A DNA stretch of 41,611 nucleotides from NCBI GenBank assembly GCA_964365465.1, contig CAYIPT010000004.1, positions 1-41,611 on the forward strand. Direction: 5' to 3'. The DNA is from WO2-35-19 sp964365465 (GTDB taxonomy: Bacteria; Patescibacteriota; Minisyncoccia; Phycocordibacterales; WO2-35-19). Shown in pieces: positions 21,679-28,944 of this stretch. A program made the translations under genes and the position numbers. The notes beneath the pieces were generated by a model. The model saw nothing but the letters and a program-made list of their open reading frames with translations, ran no database searches and was not told where the DNA came from. The first letter of the stretch is position 1. Every line of letters starts with the position of its first letter.

Positions 21679-22833
21679 TTAATTAAAAACAAATTGTCCA
21701 TTAGTTGGAATATTAAATTTCGTTAAATAAATATAATTTAATAATTTATAAGCAAAATCAAAACTTATTCTTTTCCTATTATTATCTCTAAAATTTGTCA
21801 AAAATAAAGAAAGGTGTTCTTTGCGAGCTTTTTCAAGTTCTTCATTAAAATACAGGACCAATTTTTTTTGTTCATCTATAGTAAGAGATTTTCGTAATAA
21901 AAGGTGGGCCATATTTCTTGATGTGTTCTTGCCAATTAACCCGCAAACCTGATATTTTCTTATATCCTCAAGTTGAATTTTTTTACCATTTTTTGAGTCA
22001 ATGGCTCGTAAAAATAAAATATTATTTTCTATAGCATTTTTTAAATTTTTATCTATTGAATATTCTTCAATATCTTTTATATTATTAAATGCCATTTTTA
22101 TCTTAAATGGTCCATCTTTTATATGATCAGTTGTTAAACGGTAAACTCCAAGTACATTTTTTGATAAATTAATTTTGGAGATGAATTCTCCTCCAAGTTG
22201 CCAACCAGAATTTTTTGATAATTCTAAAGAAATTTTTGTATTTTCTGGGAAAATAACCGCATCAATTTTTATTTTATCTCTATCTTTTGTTTTTCTTTTA
22301 TAGTAAAAAGAAATTACATTGTAAGTTGTGTCTTCAAATACTTGTTGACAAAAAATGTTTAACTTTATAATGTCAAATTTATTAAAAAATAGATTCCTTA
22401 TTTTTTCAGAATTTTCTGCGGACAAAAAATTTAACGGAACTATTATCATACCCTCTTCGGAGTTCAAGATTGATTTTATGGAAACTTGGTATAAATCTTC
22501 AAAATTAGAATTTTCTCCTACAAAATATAATTCTTTTGTTTTTTGGTCAGCTTTGTTTTTGTGTAAATAAGGGGGATTCGTAATTACAAAATTGTATTTC
22601 TTTGGATTATTTAAACTATCATTTTTCAATACTTCTTTTCTGTTGACATATTTTTCATCAACATCAAAACCAGAAACATTTTTAGCTCCATGTTTTTTTG
22701 CCCACAATATTAAATCTTGCGACCCCGCAAATGGATCGGTAACATCTTTACTTTTTACATATTGATCTAGACCATTCAGAATATACTCTGAATTTGTGGT
22801 AAAAAATTGACCTAATTGTTGCTTTTTAGACAT
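21679..22833 (-). CDS. DNA adenine methyltransferase of a type II RM pair
   Basis: The 384-residue protein has motif X first (LGQFFT, 7-12), then motif I DPFAGSQDL (33-41) and motif IV NPPY (86-89). This order is that of gamma-class N6-adenine methyltransferases (TaqI type). A target-recognition part follows (about 200-384). It protects the host site cut by the nuclease encoded next to it. Its promoter overlaps that of the divergent comF (only 36 nt between the starts, with TATAAT-like boxes on both strands). Confidence 0.85.
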   Translation of the reverse strand: MSKKQQLGQFFTTNSEYILNGLDQYVKSKDVTDPFAGSQDLILWAKKHGAKNVSGFDVDEKYVNRKEVLKNDSLNNPKKYNFVITNPPYLHKNKADQKTKELYFVGENSNFEDLYQVSIKSILNSEEGMIIVPLNFLSAENSEKIRNLFFNKFDIIKLNIFCQQVFEDTTYNVISFYYKRKTKDRDKIKIDAVIFPENTKISLELSKNSGWQLGGEFISKINLSKNVLGVYRLTTDHIKDGPFKIKMAFNNIKDIEEYSIDKNLKNAIENNILFLRAIDSKNGKKIQLEDIRKYQVCGLIGKNTSRNMAHLLLRKSLTIDEQKKLVLYFNEELEKARKEHLSLFLTNFRDNNRKRISFDFAYKLLNYIYLTKFNIPTNGQFVFN

Positions 22834-22869
22834 AATATAGATTATTTACTATTGTAGTATTATTATAGC

Positions 22870-23538
22870 ATGTGGAAGAAAATTGTTGAATTCGTTCAAA
22901 ATCTCCTGGCGCCGGAAAACATTAGAATCCGAAAGCTTTTGGATCTGGAGACGGGCATAATGTGGGATCTTTTGCCTAAATCAGTTGTTTATTCAAAAGA
23001 TATTTTTGTTCTTTTTGATTATCAAAATAAAATTGTCCGGCTCATTGTCAAATCCATAAAATACAAAAATAATGCCGGCTTGAGAAAACGCCTCGCCGGT
23101 TATTTGTATGAAGAAATAATTGATATGTCTTCAGAAATTTCTCTTTTTGAAGGCGCTCCGCCACTCCTTGTGCCAATGCCTATGAGCAAAAAAGAAAAAA
23201 GGAATCGGGGCTTTAATCAGTGCGAAGAATTGATGGGAGAAATAAAAAAGTTGGGAGGCGAAAATATAGAAGTTTCTTACGGTACTTTAAAAAAGACGAG
23301 AGAAACCAAGAGACAAACTGAACTAAACAGGGAAGAAAGAATTTTGAATGTTAAAAATAGTATGAGTGTTCCTGATTTATCCCGAAGTTGGACTTCGGGC
23401 AAAGAAGTGAAAATTAAAAATCGCGTTGTAATAGTTTTGGATGATGTCTACACCACCGGCGCCAGTTTAGCCGAAGCCCGCCGCGCCCTTCTCTCCGCCG
23501 GTGCCAAGAGAGTAATTGGATTATTTATTGCGCATTAA
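22870..23538 (+). CDS. comF: ComF family phosphoribosyltransferase-like protein
   Basis: The 222-residue ComFC-type protein shows LVPMPMSKKEKRNRGFNQCEEL (100-121) and the PRPP-binding loop VVIVLDDVYTTGASLAEA (186-203). The N-terminal Cys4 zinc finger found in many ComF proteins is absent. ComF takes part in DNA uptake in competent bacteria, which fits a pilus-bearing cell, though the pilus cluster is on the other strand. Residues about 168-180 (PDLSRSWTSGKEV) lie at a palindrome (23381-23399) and look like an in-frame insert just before the PRPP strand. Confidence 0.88.
   Translation: MWKKIVEFVQNLLAPENIRIRKLLDLETGIMWDLLPKSVVYSKDIFVLFDYQNKIVRLIVKSIKYKNNAGLRKRLAGYLYEEIIDMSSEISLFEGAPPLLVPMPMSKKEKRNRGFNQCEELMGEIKKLGGENIEVSYGTLKKTRETKRQTELNREERILNVKNSMSVPDLSRSWTSGKEVKIKNRVVIVLDDVYTTGASLAEARRALLSAGAKRVIGLFIAH
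23381..23399 (+). repeat. Palindrome read in frame in comF
   Basis: cccgaagt-tgg-acttcggg is a perfect 8-bp stem. It falls in a variable loop of the protein and differs in base composition from the surrounding AT-rich codons. Confidence 0.6.
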
Positions 23539-23754
23539 TTCATAGCGATCAACTTTTTGATTCAAATTATTTTTTATTATTTCAATATCTGATTGAACAA
23601 CATCTAATCTTTGATTAATACTATCCACTCCTTCTTTTACAATTTTAAATCCATCTTTAGTTTGCTCTTGAAGTATGCCTAAATATCTTTCTGTTTTTTT
23701 GTTTGAATCCGATTGAACCCTTTCTATTATTTTTTCAATATCTTTATTTATCAT
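23521..23754 (-). CDS. Small coiled-coil protein
   Basis: The 77-residue protein is almost entirely helical with heptad spacing of hydrophobics (DGFKIVKEGVDSINQRLDVVQSDIEIIKNNLNQKVDRYEL). It has no membrane segment or cysteine. The 3' end overlaps the comF end by 18 nt, tail to tail. The family is not recognised; it could be an oligomerising adaptor. The overlap with a well-supported gene is unusual, but the heptad pattern favours a real protein. Confidence 0.5.
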   Translation of the reverse strand: MINKDIEKIIERVQSDSNKKTERYLGILQEQTKDGFKIVKEGVDSINQRLDVVQSDIEIIKNNLNQKVDRYELMRNK

Positions 23755-23793
23755 ACGCCCTATTATATTAAATACAGAGATTAGGTCAAGTTG

Positions 23794-24012
23794 TTAAAAA
23801 GAAAACCGCTCCGTAGAAAACTGGAGGCAGTTTTCAAACGGAAGCGATTTGTTCACAGAGAAGCGATAGCCGTCCCAAGAGCCCCTTCGTCTCTTTTCCA
23901 GGCATTTAGATAAATCTGCTTTAACTTTATAACCGCTATTTTTATACTACTCAGCACTTCTTAAGACAGAAGTATCATGTTTCTTTTGTCCTATTTTTGT
24001 TCGTTTGTCCAT
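23794..24012 (-). pseudogene. Small gene interrupted by one in-frame TAG
   Basis: From ATG 24012 the frame gives 21 residues (MDKRTKIGQKKHDTSVLRSAE), then TAG at 23947-23949. It continues in the same frame for 50 codons (YKNSGYKVKADLSKCLEKRRRGSWDGYRF...) to TAA at 23794-23796. The sequence around the stop (SVLRSAE-x-YKNSGYKVKADL) reads like a normal protein segment, so a nonsense mutation is likely. A TATAAT sits at 24044-24049. Its last third lies over a long hairpin (23804-23852). Family unknown. Confidence 0.4.
23804..23852 (-). terminator. Long hairpin upstream of the coiled-coil gene
   Basis: gaaaactg-gagg-cagttttc forms the inner stem, and ccgctccgt with acggaagcg the outer stem with one bulge. 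On the minus strand it is followed by ggttttcttttt, so it looks like a terminator or attenuator for leftward transcription. Confidence 0.45.
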
Positions 24013-24070
24013 GTTATTTTTAATTATTTTCTACTAACTTATATATTATATCATACATACCGAACAAAAA
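23994..24070. promoter_or_regulatory. Inverted repeat tttttgttcg / cgaacaaaaa, candidate operator
   Basis: Two perfect 10-bp arms (23994-24003 and 24061-24070) flank the leftward TATAAT at 24044-24049 and end 58 nt before the LexA-methyltransferase start. Each half contains GTTCG/CGAAC, the half-site core of Gram-positive-type LexA boxes, although a full CGAAC-N4-GTTCG box is not present. Confidence 0.35.
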
Positions 24071-24116
24071 CCGAAAGTTATCCACAAATTATAATGGTAT
24101 TATAAACAAGAGATTT

Positions 24117-24122
24117 TATAAT
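24117..24122 (+). promoter_or_regulatory. -10 box (TATAAT) before the LexA-methyltransferase gene
   Basis: TATAAT ends 6 nt before ATG 24129, predicting a leaderless message. A second TATAAT at 24090-24095 would give a leader of about 25 nt. Confidence 0.4.
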
Positions 24123-24128
24123 TAAAAT

Positions 24129-25589
24129 ATGCAAAAAAACCTTACACCACAAAAAAAGAAAATATTAGACTTTATAAATTCGTATTCTATTAAATACGGC
24201 TTTTCCCCTTCTTTCGAAGAAATGAAGAAAAAATTAAAACTTCACTCCGTATCTACTATTCATCAGCATATAGAAGAATTAAATAAGTTCGGATATTTGA
24301 AAAAAAGAAAAAATCAGAAAAGATCAATTAATATCAGTAACATTGACTCAATGGTAAAAATTCCATTGCTCGGAACTATTGCCGCTGGTGAGCCGATTGA
24401 GGCGATTCAAGATAAAGAAATGATTGCTATTCCAAAAAACAAATTTCCTCACCCATCAGAAATTTACGCTCTTCGCGTAGCCGGAAATAGCATGATTGAT
24501 GAAAATATTAACGATGGTGATATTGTTTTGGTAAAACAACAAAATGTTGCAGAAAATGGACAAAAAGTAGTTGCTTTAATTGATAATCATGAAGCAACTC
24601 TGAAGAAATTCTACAAAGAAAAAGGGTATGTTCGGTTGCAACCAGCAAATAAGAATATGGAACCACTTATCTTTCAAAATGATCGCAATGTCTCAATACA
24701 GGGCATCGTACTTGATATTATTCACGAAGAGGGCTTCCCAACAATTCAACTTCCGAACTACAAGGAAATGGAAAAATATGAAGAACTGCCACTAAACAAA
24801 ATTATCTGTGGCGATGCGGTAAGAGAACTTAAAAAATTTCCCAATAAGTCTGTTGACTTGGTTGTTACATCACCTCCTTATGATGAAATTAGAAAATATA
24901 ATGGCTTTAGTTTCGATTTGCACGCTACCGGCAAAGAAATATATCGCGTTCTAAAAGAGGGTGGCGTAGCAGTAATGGTTATTCAAGATCAAACAAAAAA
25001 TTTTGGCAAGTCCCTCACCTCTTTTCGAACAATCGTTGACTGGGTTGATAATATCGGGTTTAAATTATTTGAAACGACTATTTATAGAAAATATGGCGCG
25101 GAGGGTGCTTGGTGGAATAAGCGTTTTCGTGTTGATCATGAATATATGCCAATTTTCTTAAAAGGAGAACGGCCGCAGTATTTTAATAAGGAATCATTAA
25201 AAATTCCTTCTAAACATGGTGGCAAGACAATGACCGGTGGCGGTACCCGCCTTACCAATGGCACTAGGATTGCCACTCGCTCAATCACTATCAATCCCAC
25301 GAAGTGTCGTGGCACGATTTGGGAATACATGACGGCCGGAGACGGTACTCGCCTCAAGCATCAACATCCAGCGACATTTCCCGACAAACTACCTATAGAT
25401 TTTATTCAGTGTTTTTGTCCCGAAAATGGACTGGTACTGGATCCATTTGTTGGGAGCGGAACAACGGTCTTAGCGGCAATTAATTTAGAAAGAAATTATA
25501 TCGGAATTGATATATCTCCAGAGTATTGCGAATTAACTAAAAAACGAATAAGGGAAGAGAGTGATATTTCTAATAAAAAATTATTTTAA
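24129..25589 (+). CDS. LexA repressor fused to a DNA amino-methyltransferase
   Basis: This 486-residue single frame holds two complete proteins. Residues 1-70 are the LexA winged helix (LTPQKKKILDFINSYSIKYG...STIHQHIEELNKFGYL). Residues 76-200 are the S24 autoprotease: cleavage site A86-G87 (TIAAGEPI), Ser121 (AGNSMIDENINDGD) and Lys159 (EATLKKF), spaced as in LexA. Residues about 220-475 are a beta-class methyltransferase: motif IV TSPPY (247-251) precedes motif I DPFVGSGTT (438-446), followed by NYIGIDISPEYCELT. Such enzymes make N4-methylcytosine or N6-methyladenine. RecA-stimulated self-cleavage would separate DNA-binding head from enzyme (inference). No intact restriction gene is adjacent. 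Confidence 0.9.
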   Translation: MQKNLTPQKKKILDFINSYSIKYGFSPSFEEMKKKLKLHSVSTIHQHIEELNKFGYLKKRKNQKRSINISNIDSMVKIPLLGTIAAGEPIEAIQDKEMIAIPKNKFPHPSEIYALRVAGNSMIDENINDGDIVLVKQQNVAENGQKVVALIDNHEATLKKFYKEKGYVRLQPANKNMEPLIFQNDRNVSIQGIVLDIIHEEGFPTIQLPNYKEMEKYEELPLNKIICGDAVRELKKFPNKSVDLVVTSPPYDEIRKYNGFSFDLHATGKEIYRVLKEGGVAVMVIQDQTKNFGKSLTSFRTIVDWVDNIGFKLFETTIYRKYGAEGAWWNKRFRVDHEYMPIFLKGERPQYFNKESLKIPSKHGGKTMTGGGTRLTNGTRIATRSITINPTKCRGTIWEYMTAGDGTRLKHQHPATFPDKLPIDFIQCFCPENGLVLDPFVGSGTTVLAAINLERNYIGIDISPEYCELTKKRIREESDISNKKLF

Positions 25590-26542
25590 GGCAAAACATC
25601 TGGTTGTTCCAGTGTATACTCCATTGAAACATTTCCAGTGATTGCTAAAGATAAAAAATTCTCTTGCACGGCCTTATTAAAAGTTCTTACTCCAGGTTTA
25701 ACTATTTTTTTAGTAAATTCATAAAGACAAAAATCATCAAAAGTCCATCTGGACTTATCAAATTCCCAGCCAGTATTTTCAGACAAAAATCCTAAGTAGT
25801 CCGTTGTTGATTGAATACAAATATCTGAAAAAGATGTTTTATATAAATTAAATGATGATTTTTTAATTATATTCTTCTCAGAAATTAGAATTTTGTCTTT
25901 CTTTTCTTTTACGAACCTTTGGATATATTCAACATATTCCTTGTTAATTTTTAATAATGTTGTTTCTTTACTAAGCATTCTATTTAAAACATGGCCACTA
26001 TTTTCGGCTCCCAAATAAAGCAACCAGTCCCTAAGATTTTCCGAATATCTATCTAAAAACCGATTTATTGTTCCGTCTGCCTGAAGCACCACAAAGAACG
26101 ACTCATCAGAAAATTCAATATCTTTTACGCTGCCAATAATTGAAATCAAAAGATGAATTGTACCCATTGGATATTTTTTAGAAAAATTTTCCTTAAAAGT
26201 GCGGTATCGTAAATTGTTGGGATTCAAACAACTACTATAATTACTTAAATTAATTTCTGTGTTATTTTGTCTTAAAAGAGAAATATGATGACCTATACTT
26301 TTTATGTTTGGACGATATATTTCAGTGTCTAAAAAGATGCAATCTTTGACTTTAATATTATTTTTTAAAATTAAATTTTTACCATTATCATAATAACCGA
26401 CAATTTTCCAGTTTAAAAAATGGGACATGAATAAACCACATAACATTCCATCGGCATCCGGACTTATAATGCAATTTTGCTCTTTCTGAATCAACCAAGG
26501 ATATTTTTCTATAATTTCTTTATAATTTATTTTTTCATTCAT
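25586..26542 (-). CDS. DHH-like phosphoesterase-type protein of unknown function
   Basis: I start at ATG 26542 (318 residues), which has ggtaagg upstream; a longer form from 26623 adds 27 residues. The N-terminal third holds ISPDADGMLCGL (D29, D31), CIFLDTEIYR (D72) and IKSIGHHIS (84-86). The order DxD, D, HH resembles motifs I-III of DHH-family phosphoesterases (RecJ, oligoribonucleases), but motif III is GHH rather than DHH. The C-terminal half is not recognised. The gene is convergent with the LexA-methyltransferase and shares the TTAA at both stops. It may be a nuclease partner of that methyltransferase (inference). Confidence 0.5.
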   Translation of the reverse strand: MNEKINYKEIIEKYPWLIQKEQNCIISPDADGMLCGLFMSHFLNWKIVGYYDNGKNLILKNNIKVKDCIFLDTEIYRPNIKSIGHHISLLRQNNTEINLSNYSSCLNPNNLRYRTFKENFSKKYPMGTIHLLISIIGSVKDIEFSDESFFVVLQADGTINRFLDRYSENLRDWLLYLGAENSGHVLNRMLSKETTLLKINKEYVEYIQRFVKEKKDKILISEKNIIKKSSFNLYKTSFSDICIQSTTDYLGFLSENTGWEFDKSRWTFDDFCLYEFTKKIVKPGVRTFNKAVQENFLSLAITGNVSMEYTLEQPDVLP

Positions 26543-26629
26543 ATTGCAAACCTTACCACCCGCCCAACTAAAAATCAAGAAAAATCTTTTATTATTATTT
26601 TTATCCCCATTTTCCAAGCTCAAAATTGG

Positions 26630-26661
26630 AACGGCTCAATAAGGAATGCCGTTGAGCCGTT
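26630..26661. terminator. Inverted repeat aacggctcaa / ttgagccgtt
   Basis: Perfect 10-bp arms (26630-26639, 26652-26661) around a 12-nt loop, upstream of the DHH-like gene. The T-runs are weak on both strands. A decayed CCCTC-type repeat follows at about 26668-26698. Confidence 0.4.
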
Positions 26662-26711
26662 TGGTCTTCCCCCTCATTAGACAAGAGGAGGGTAGGGTTT
26701 GAAAGAAATTT

Positions 26712-26752
26712 GAAGATGACCTTTTGGGGCAGAATCTTCAAAGGTCATCTTC
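26712..26752 (-). terminator. Hairpin ending the ribosomal operon
   Basis: gaagatgaccttt (26712-26724) pairs perfectly with aaaggtcatcttc (26740-26752). It starts 13 nt after the rplE stop. A T-rich stretch (aaatttcttt) follows on the minus strand. Confidence 0.65.
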
Positions 26753-26765
26753 CGGAAAGGAGAAA

Positions 26766-27302
26766 TTATTTTTTCTTAAACGGAAATCCCAGAGCTTTAA
26801 AAAATTCCAAAGTGTCGGATTTGTTTTTCAAACTGGTGACAATGGTGGCGGAAAAACCAAAAACATCTTTGAGGTCTTCGTCAGCCGTTTCTGGAAATAC
26901 AACATGCTCCTTGACAGACAAAGTGTAATTTCCCATTTCATCTATGGCATCGGGAGAGATGCCTCTGAAGTCCTTGGTGCGGGGCAAAGCGATATGAAAA
27001 AGGCGATCAAGGAAACTCCACATTTTTTGTCCCCGCAAAGTGACCTGAACACCCACAATATCTCCTTCGCGCGACTTGAAAGAAGCGACCGATTTTTTGG
27101 CTCCCCTTTTGATTGGTTTTTGGCCTGTGATTTTAGCCAGCCGGTCAATGACAATGTCTATTTTCTTTTTGTCGCTGAATGAGCCCACACCGGCATTAAC
27201 CACTACCTTTACGATTTTGGGAGATTGCATAATGTTCTTTAGCTTGAGTGTTTCTTTCAAGTTTTTATATGAGTCCTTAACTTTTTCTTTTGTTAGCTTC
27301 AT
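26766..27302 (-). CDS. rplE: Ribosomal protein L5 (uL5)
   Basis: L5 (178 residues) binds 5S rRNA and helps form the central protuberance. Family segments are seen in order: KNIMQSPKIVKVVVNAGVG, LAKITGQKPIKRGAKKSVASFKSREGDIVGVQVTLRG, LPRTKDFRGISPDAIDEMGNYTL. It is the last gene of the operon here, where most bacteria continue with rpsN/rpsH. A 13-bp inverted repeat sits between it and rplX. Confidence 0.95.
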   Translation of the reverse strand: MKLTKEKVKDSYKNLKETLKLKNIMQSPKIVKVVVNAGVGSFSDKKKIDIVIDRLAKITGQKPIKRGAKKSVASFKSREGDIVGVQVTLRGQKMWSFLDRLFHIALPRTKDFRGISPDAIDEMGNYTLSVKEHVVFPETADEDLKDVFGFSATIVTSLKNKSDTLEFFKALGFPFKKK

Positions 27303-27317
27303 GATATTTAAATTAAC

Positions 27318-27377
27318 CTAATTATTCTAATTGACCTAATTGGAAATTGTTCATTGGGATTTTTTTAGAATAATTAG
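27318..27377 (-). repeat. Inverted repeat in the rplX-rplE spacer
   Basis: ctaattattctaa (27318-27330) and ttagaataattag (27365-27377) are perfect 13-bp arms, with further ctaattgacctaattgg and agtataattag copies around them. The spacer would fold into a stem-loop in the operon mRNA before the rplE start. Confidence 0.6.
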
Positions 27378-27389
27378 TATAATTAGAAA

Positions 27390-27608
27390 TTAATTAATTT
27401 TCTTAACATTAGAAACATGCACCGGAGCCGCCTGTTCTATTATTTTGCCTTTTTCGTTGCTCTTTTTTGGCCTCTGATGCAATTTCTTTTTATTTATTCC
27501 TTCCACTAATACCATATCAATCTTGGGAAATGCCTTTATCACGGCGCCCGATTTGCCTTTATCTTTGCCCGTGATCACTATTACTTTGTCTCCTTTTTTT
27601 ATTTTCAT
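27390..27608 (-). CDS. rplX: Ribosomal protein L24 (uL24)
   Basis: L24 starts 50S assembly. The 72-residue protein carries the KOW motif (KKGDKVIVITGKDKGKSGAVIKAFPKIDMVLVEGIN) and HQRPKKSNEKGKIIEQAAPVHVSNV. It is shorter than the usual 100 or so residues, lacking the C-terminal extension, which fits a reduced genome. The ATG directly follows the right arm of an inverted repeat like that before pilO. Confidence 0.92.
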   Translation of the reverse strand: MKIKKGDKVIVITGKDKGKSGAVIKAFPKIDMVLVEGINKKKLHQRPKKSNEKGKIIEQAAPVHVSNVKKIN

Positions 27609-27673
27609 CCCGTTAGAAATTTATTTTAATTAATGTTTTTCTTAATTTCCCGTTTATTTCTAACGGGATTCAT
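27609..27673 (-). repeat. Inverted-repeat element abutting the rplX start codon
   Basis: cccgttagaaat (27609-27620) and atttctaacggg (27656-27667) are perfect 12-bp arms, identical to those before pilO, with a 35-nt centre. The far end reads ggattcat here and ggactcat in the pilO copy. It separates rplN from rplX. Confidence 0.85.
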
Positions 27674-27677
27674 GTTT

Positions 27678-28058
27678 TTAAATAACTTCCGGCGCCAAAG
27701 ATACTATCGTTTGATATCCCAACTCGGCAATTTCTCTCGGTATGGGGCCAAAGATGCGACCGGCCCTGGGGATAATCTCTCCCTTTTTTTGATCCACCAC
27801 AATCACAGCATTTTCATCAAAGCGAATATAGGAACCGTCTTTCCTGCGAAGAGGCGACTTTTGACGAACAACCAAACCCGTAAGCACCGATTTTTTCTTT
27901 ATTTCTTTGCTGCGAGGTTCTGCTTTTTGGACAGAAAAAATAACCAGCTCGCCGATTTTGGCATATCTTTTTTTGGAACTGCCGAGTATTTTGAAAACAC
28001 GGCCGATTTTGGCGCCAGAATTATCCACTATTTTTACCAGTGATCTTGGTTGAATCAT
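27678..28058 (-). CDS. rplN: Ribosomal protein L14 (uL14)
   Basis: L14 (126 residues) lies at the subunit interface. MIQPRSLVKIVDNSGAKIGRVFKIL, GELVIFSVQKAEPRSKEIKKKSVLTGLVVRQKSPLRRKDGSYIRFDENAVIVVDQ and a terminal GPIPREIAELGYQTIVSLAPEVI match the family from end to end. It overlaps the rpsQ stop by 4 nt. Confidence 0.96.
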   Translation of the reverse strand: MIQPRSLVKIVDNSGAKIGRVFKILGSSKKRYAKIGELVIFSVQKAEPRSKEIKKKSVLTGLVVRQKSPLRRKDGSYIRFDENAVIVVDQKKGEIIPRAGRIFGPIPREIAELGYQTIVSLAPEVI

Positions 28059-28303
28059 ATAATTATAAAATGTTTATCTTTTGACATTGGTCGGCATTCT
28101 TTTATTTTTACTTTATTTCCTATTTTTTGGGTATTGCCGGTGTCATGAACTTTATATTTCTTGCTTACTTTGTAATATTTCTTGTATTTTTTATGCTTCA
28201 CAAATCTGGTAACCAAAACTACGCAAGTATCTTTCATTTTATCCGAGACGACAATTCCTCTCAAAATTTTTTTGCCTATTTTTTTTTCTTTTTTTTCTTC
28301 CAT
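28055..28303 (-). CDS. rpsQ: Ribosomal protein S17 (uS17)
   Basis: S17 (82 residues) binds 16S rRNA. The family segments LRGIVVSDKMKDTCVVLVTRFVKHKKYKKYYKVSKKYKVHDTGNTQKIGNKVKIKECRPMSKDKHF are clear. The Lys-rich N-terminus MEEKKEKKIGKK is a small extension. Standard order after rpmC. Confidence 0.95.
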   Translation of the reverse strand: MEEKKEKKIGKKILRGIVVSDKMKDTCVVLVTRFVKHKKYKKYYKVSKKYKVHDTGNTQKIGNKVKIKECRPMSKDKHFIII

Positions 28304-28325
28304 AATTCTTAGTTTGATTTACTCA

Positions 28326-28514
28326 CTATGAATAATTCATATTTCTTAATTCCGTTTTTATCCTGGCTATATCTTTTTTGATATTTCTCTGCTCTTTAAC
28401 ATTTTTGCTTTTGCTGCCAGCCACCCCAAATCTAATGTTGCGCAAAGAAATGCTTTTTTCATTAAGCTCTTTCATCAAGTCAATCTTATTCTTTTTTGTT
28501 TTTTCTTTTTTCAT
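28326..28514 (-). CDS. rpmC: Ribosomal protein L29 (uL29)
   Basis: The 62-residue helical basic protein fits L29 by position between rplP and rpsQ and by LMKELNEKSISLRNIRFGVAGSKSKNVKEQRNIKKDIARIKTELRN, the two-helix hairpin of the family. It surrounds the peptide exit tunnel. The N-terminus KKEKTKKNK is a lysine-rich extension. Confidence 0.9.
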   Translation of the reverse strand: MKKEKTKKNKIDLMKELNEKSISLRNIRFGVAGSKSKNVKEQRNIKKDIARIKTELRNMNYS

Positions 28515-28515
28515 T

Positions 28516-28935
28516 TTATTCTCTTGCTACTATTTTTGTTTTAACCGGCATTTTGGTGCCGCCCTTGCGCAATGATTCAATGGCCACTGGAGTCAGGGCA
28601 CCATCCACCTCAAACATCACTTGTCCGGCCAAGACCCTGGCGCAATATCCCTCTATATCTCCCTTACCCTTGCCCATTTTCACCTCGGCCGGTTTTTTGG
28701 TAAAGGGCATATCGGGAAAAACGCGTATCCAAACCCGGCCGGTTTTGCCGAGGTTGTGGGTAATGGCTTTTCTAGCTGATTCTATTTGGTTGCTTGTAAT
28801 TCTGCCGGGAGTTATCGCTTTAAGCCCATGAGAACCGAAGGAAACTTTTATATTGCGTGTCGCCGGACCCACCTTTTTGGGATTTTCCCGCATGGTATGC
28901 CATTTTCTGTATTTAACTTTTTTAGGAAACAACAT
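28516..28935 (-). CDS. rplP: Ribosomal protein L16 (uL16)
   Basis: L16 (139 residues) contacts the A-site tRNA region of 23S rRNA. Family segments: MLFPKKVKYRKWHTMRENPKK, SFGSHGLKAITPGRITSNQIESARKAITH, GRVWIRVFPDMPFTKKPAEVKMGKGKGDIEGYCARVLAGQVMFEVDG. It ends one base before the rpmC start. Confidence 0.96.
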   Translation of the reverse strand: MLFPKKVKYRKWHTMRENPKKVGPATRNIKVSFGSHGLKAITPGRITSNQIESARKAITHNLGKTGRVWIRVFPDMPFTKKPAEVKMGKGKGDIEGYCARVLAGQVMFEVDGALTPVAIESLRKGGTKMPVKTKIVARE

Positions 28936-28944
28936 GGTATTAAA

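Noticed and set aside
23521..23754. Toxin-antitoxin system with comF neighbourhood
   Set aside because: The coiled-coil protein has no toxin or antitoxin motif and no small partner gene.
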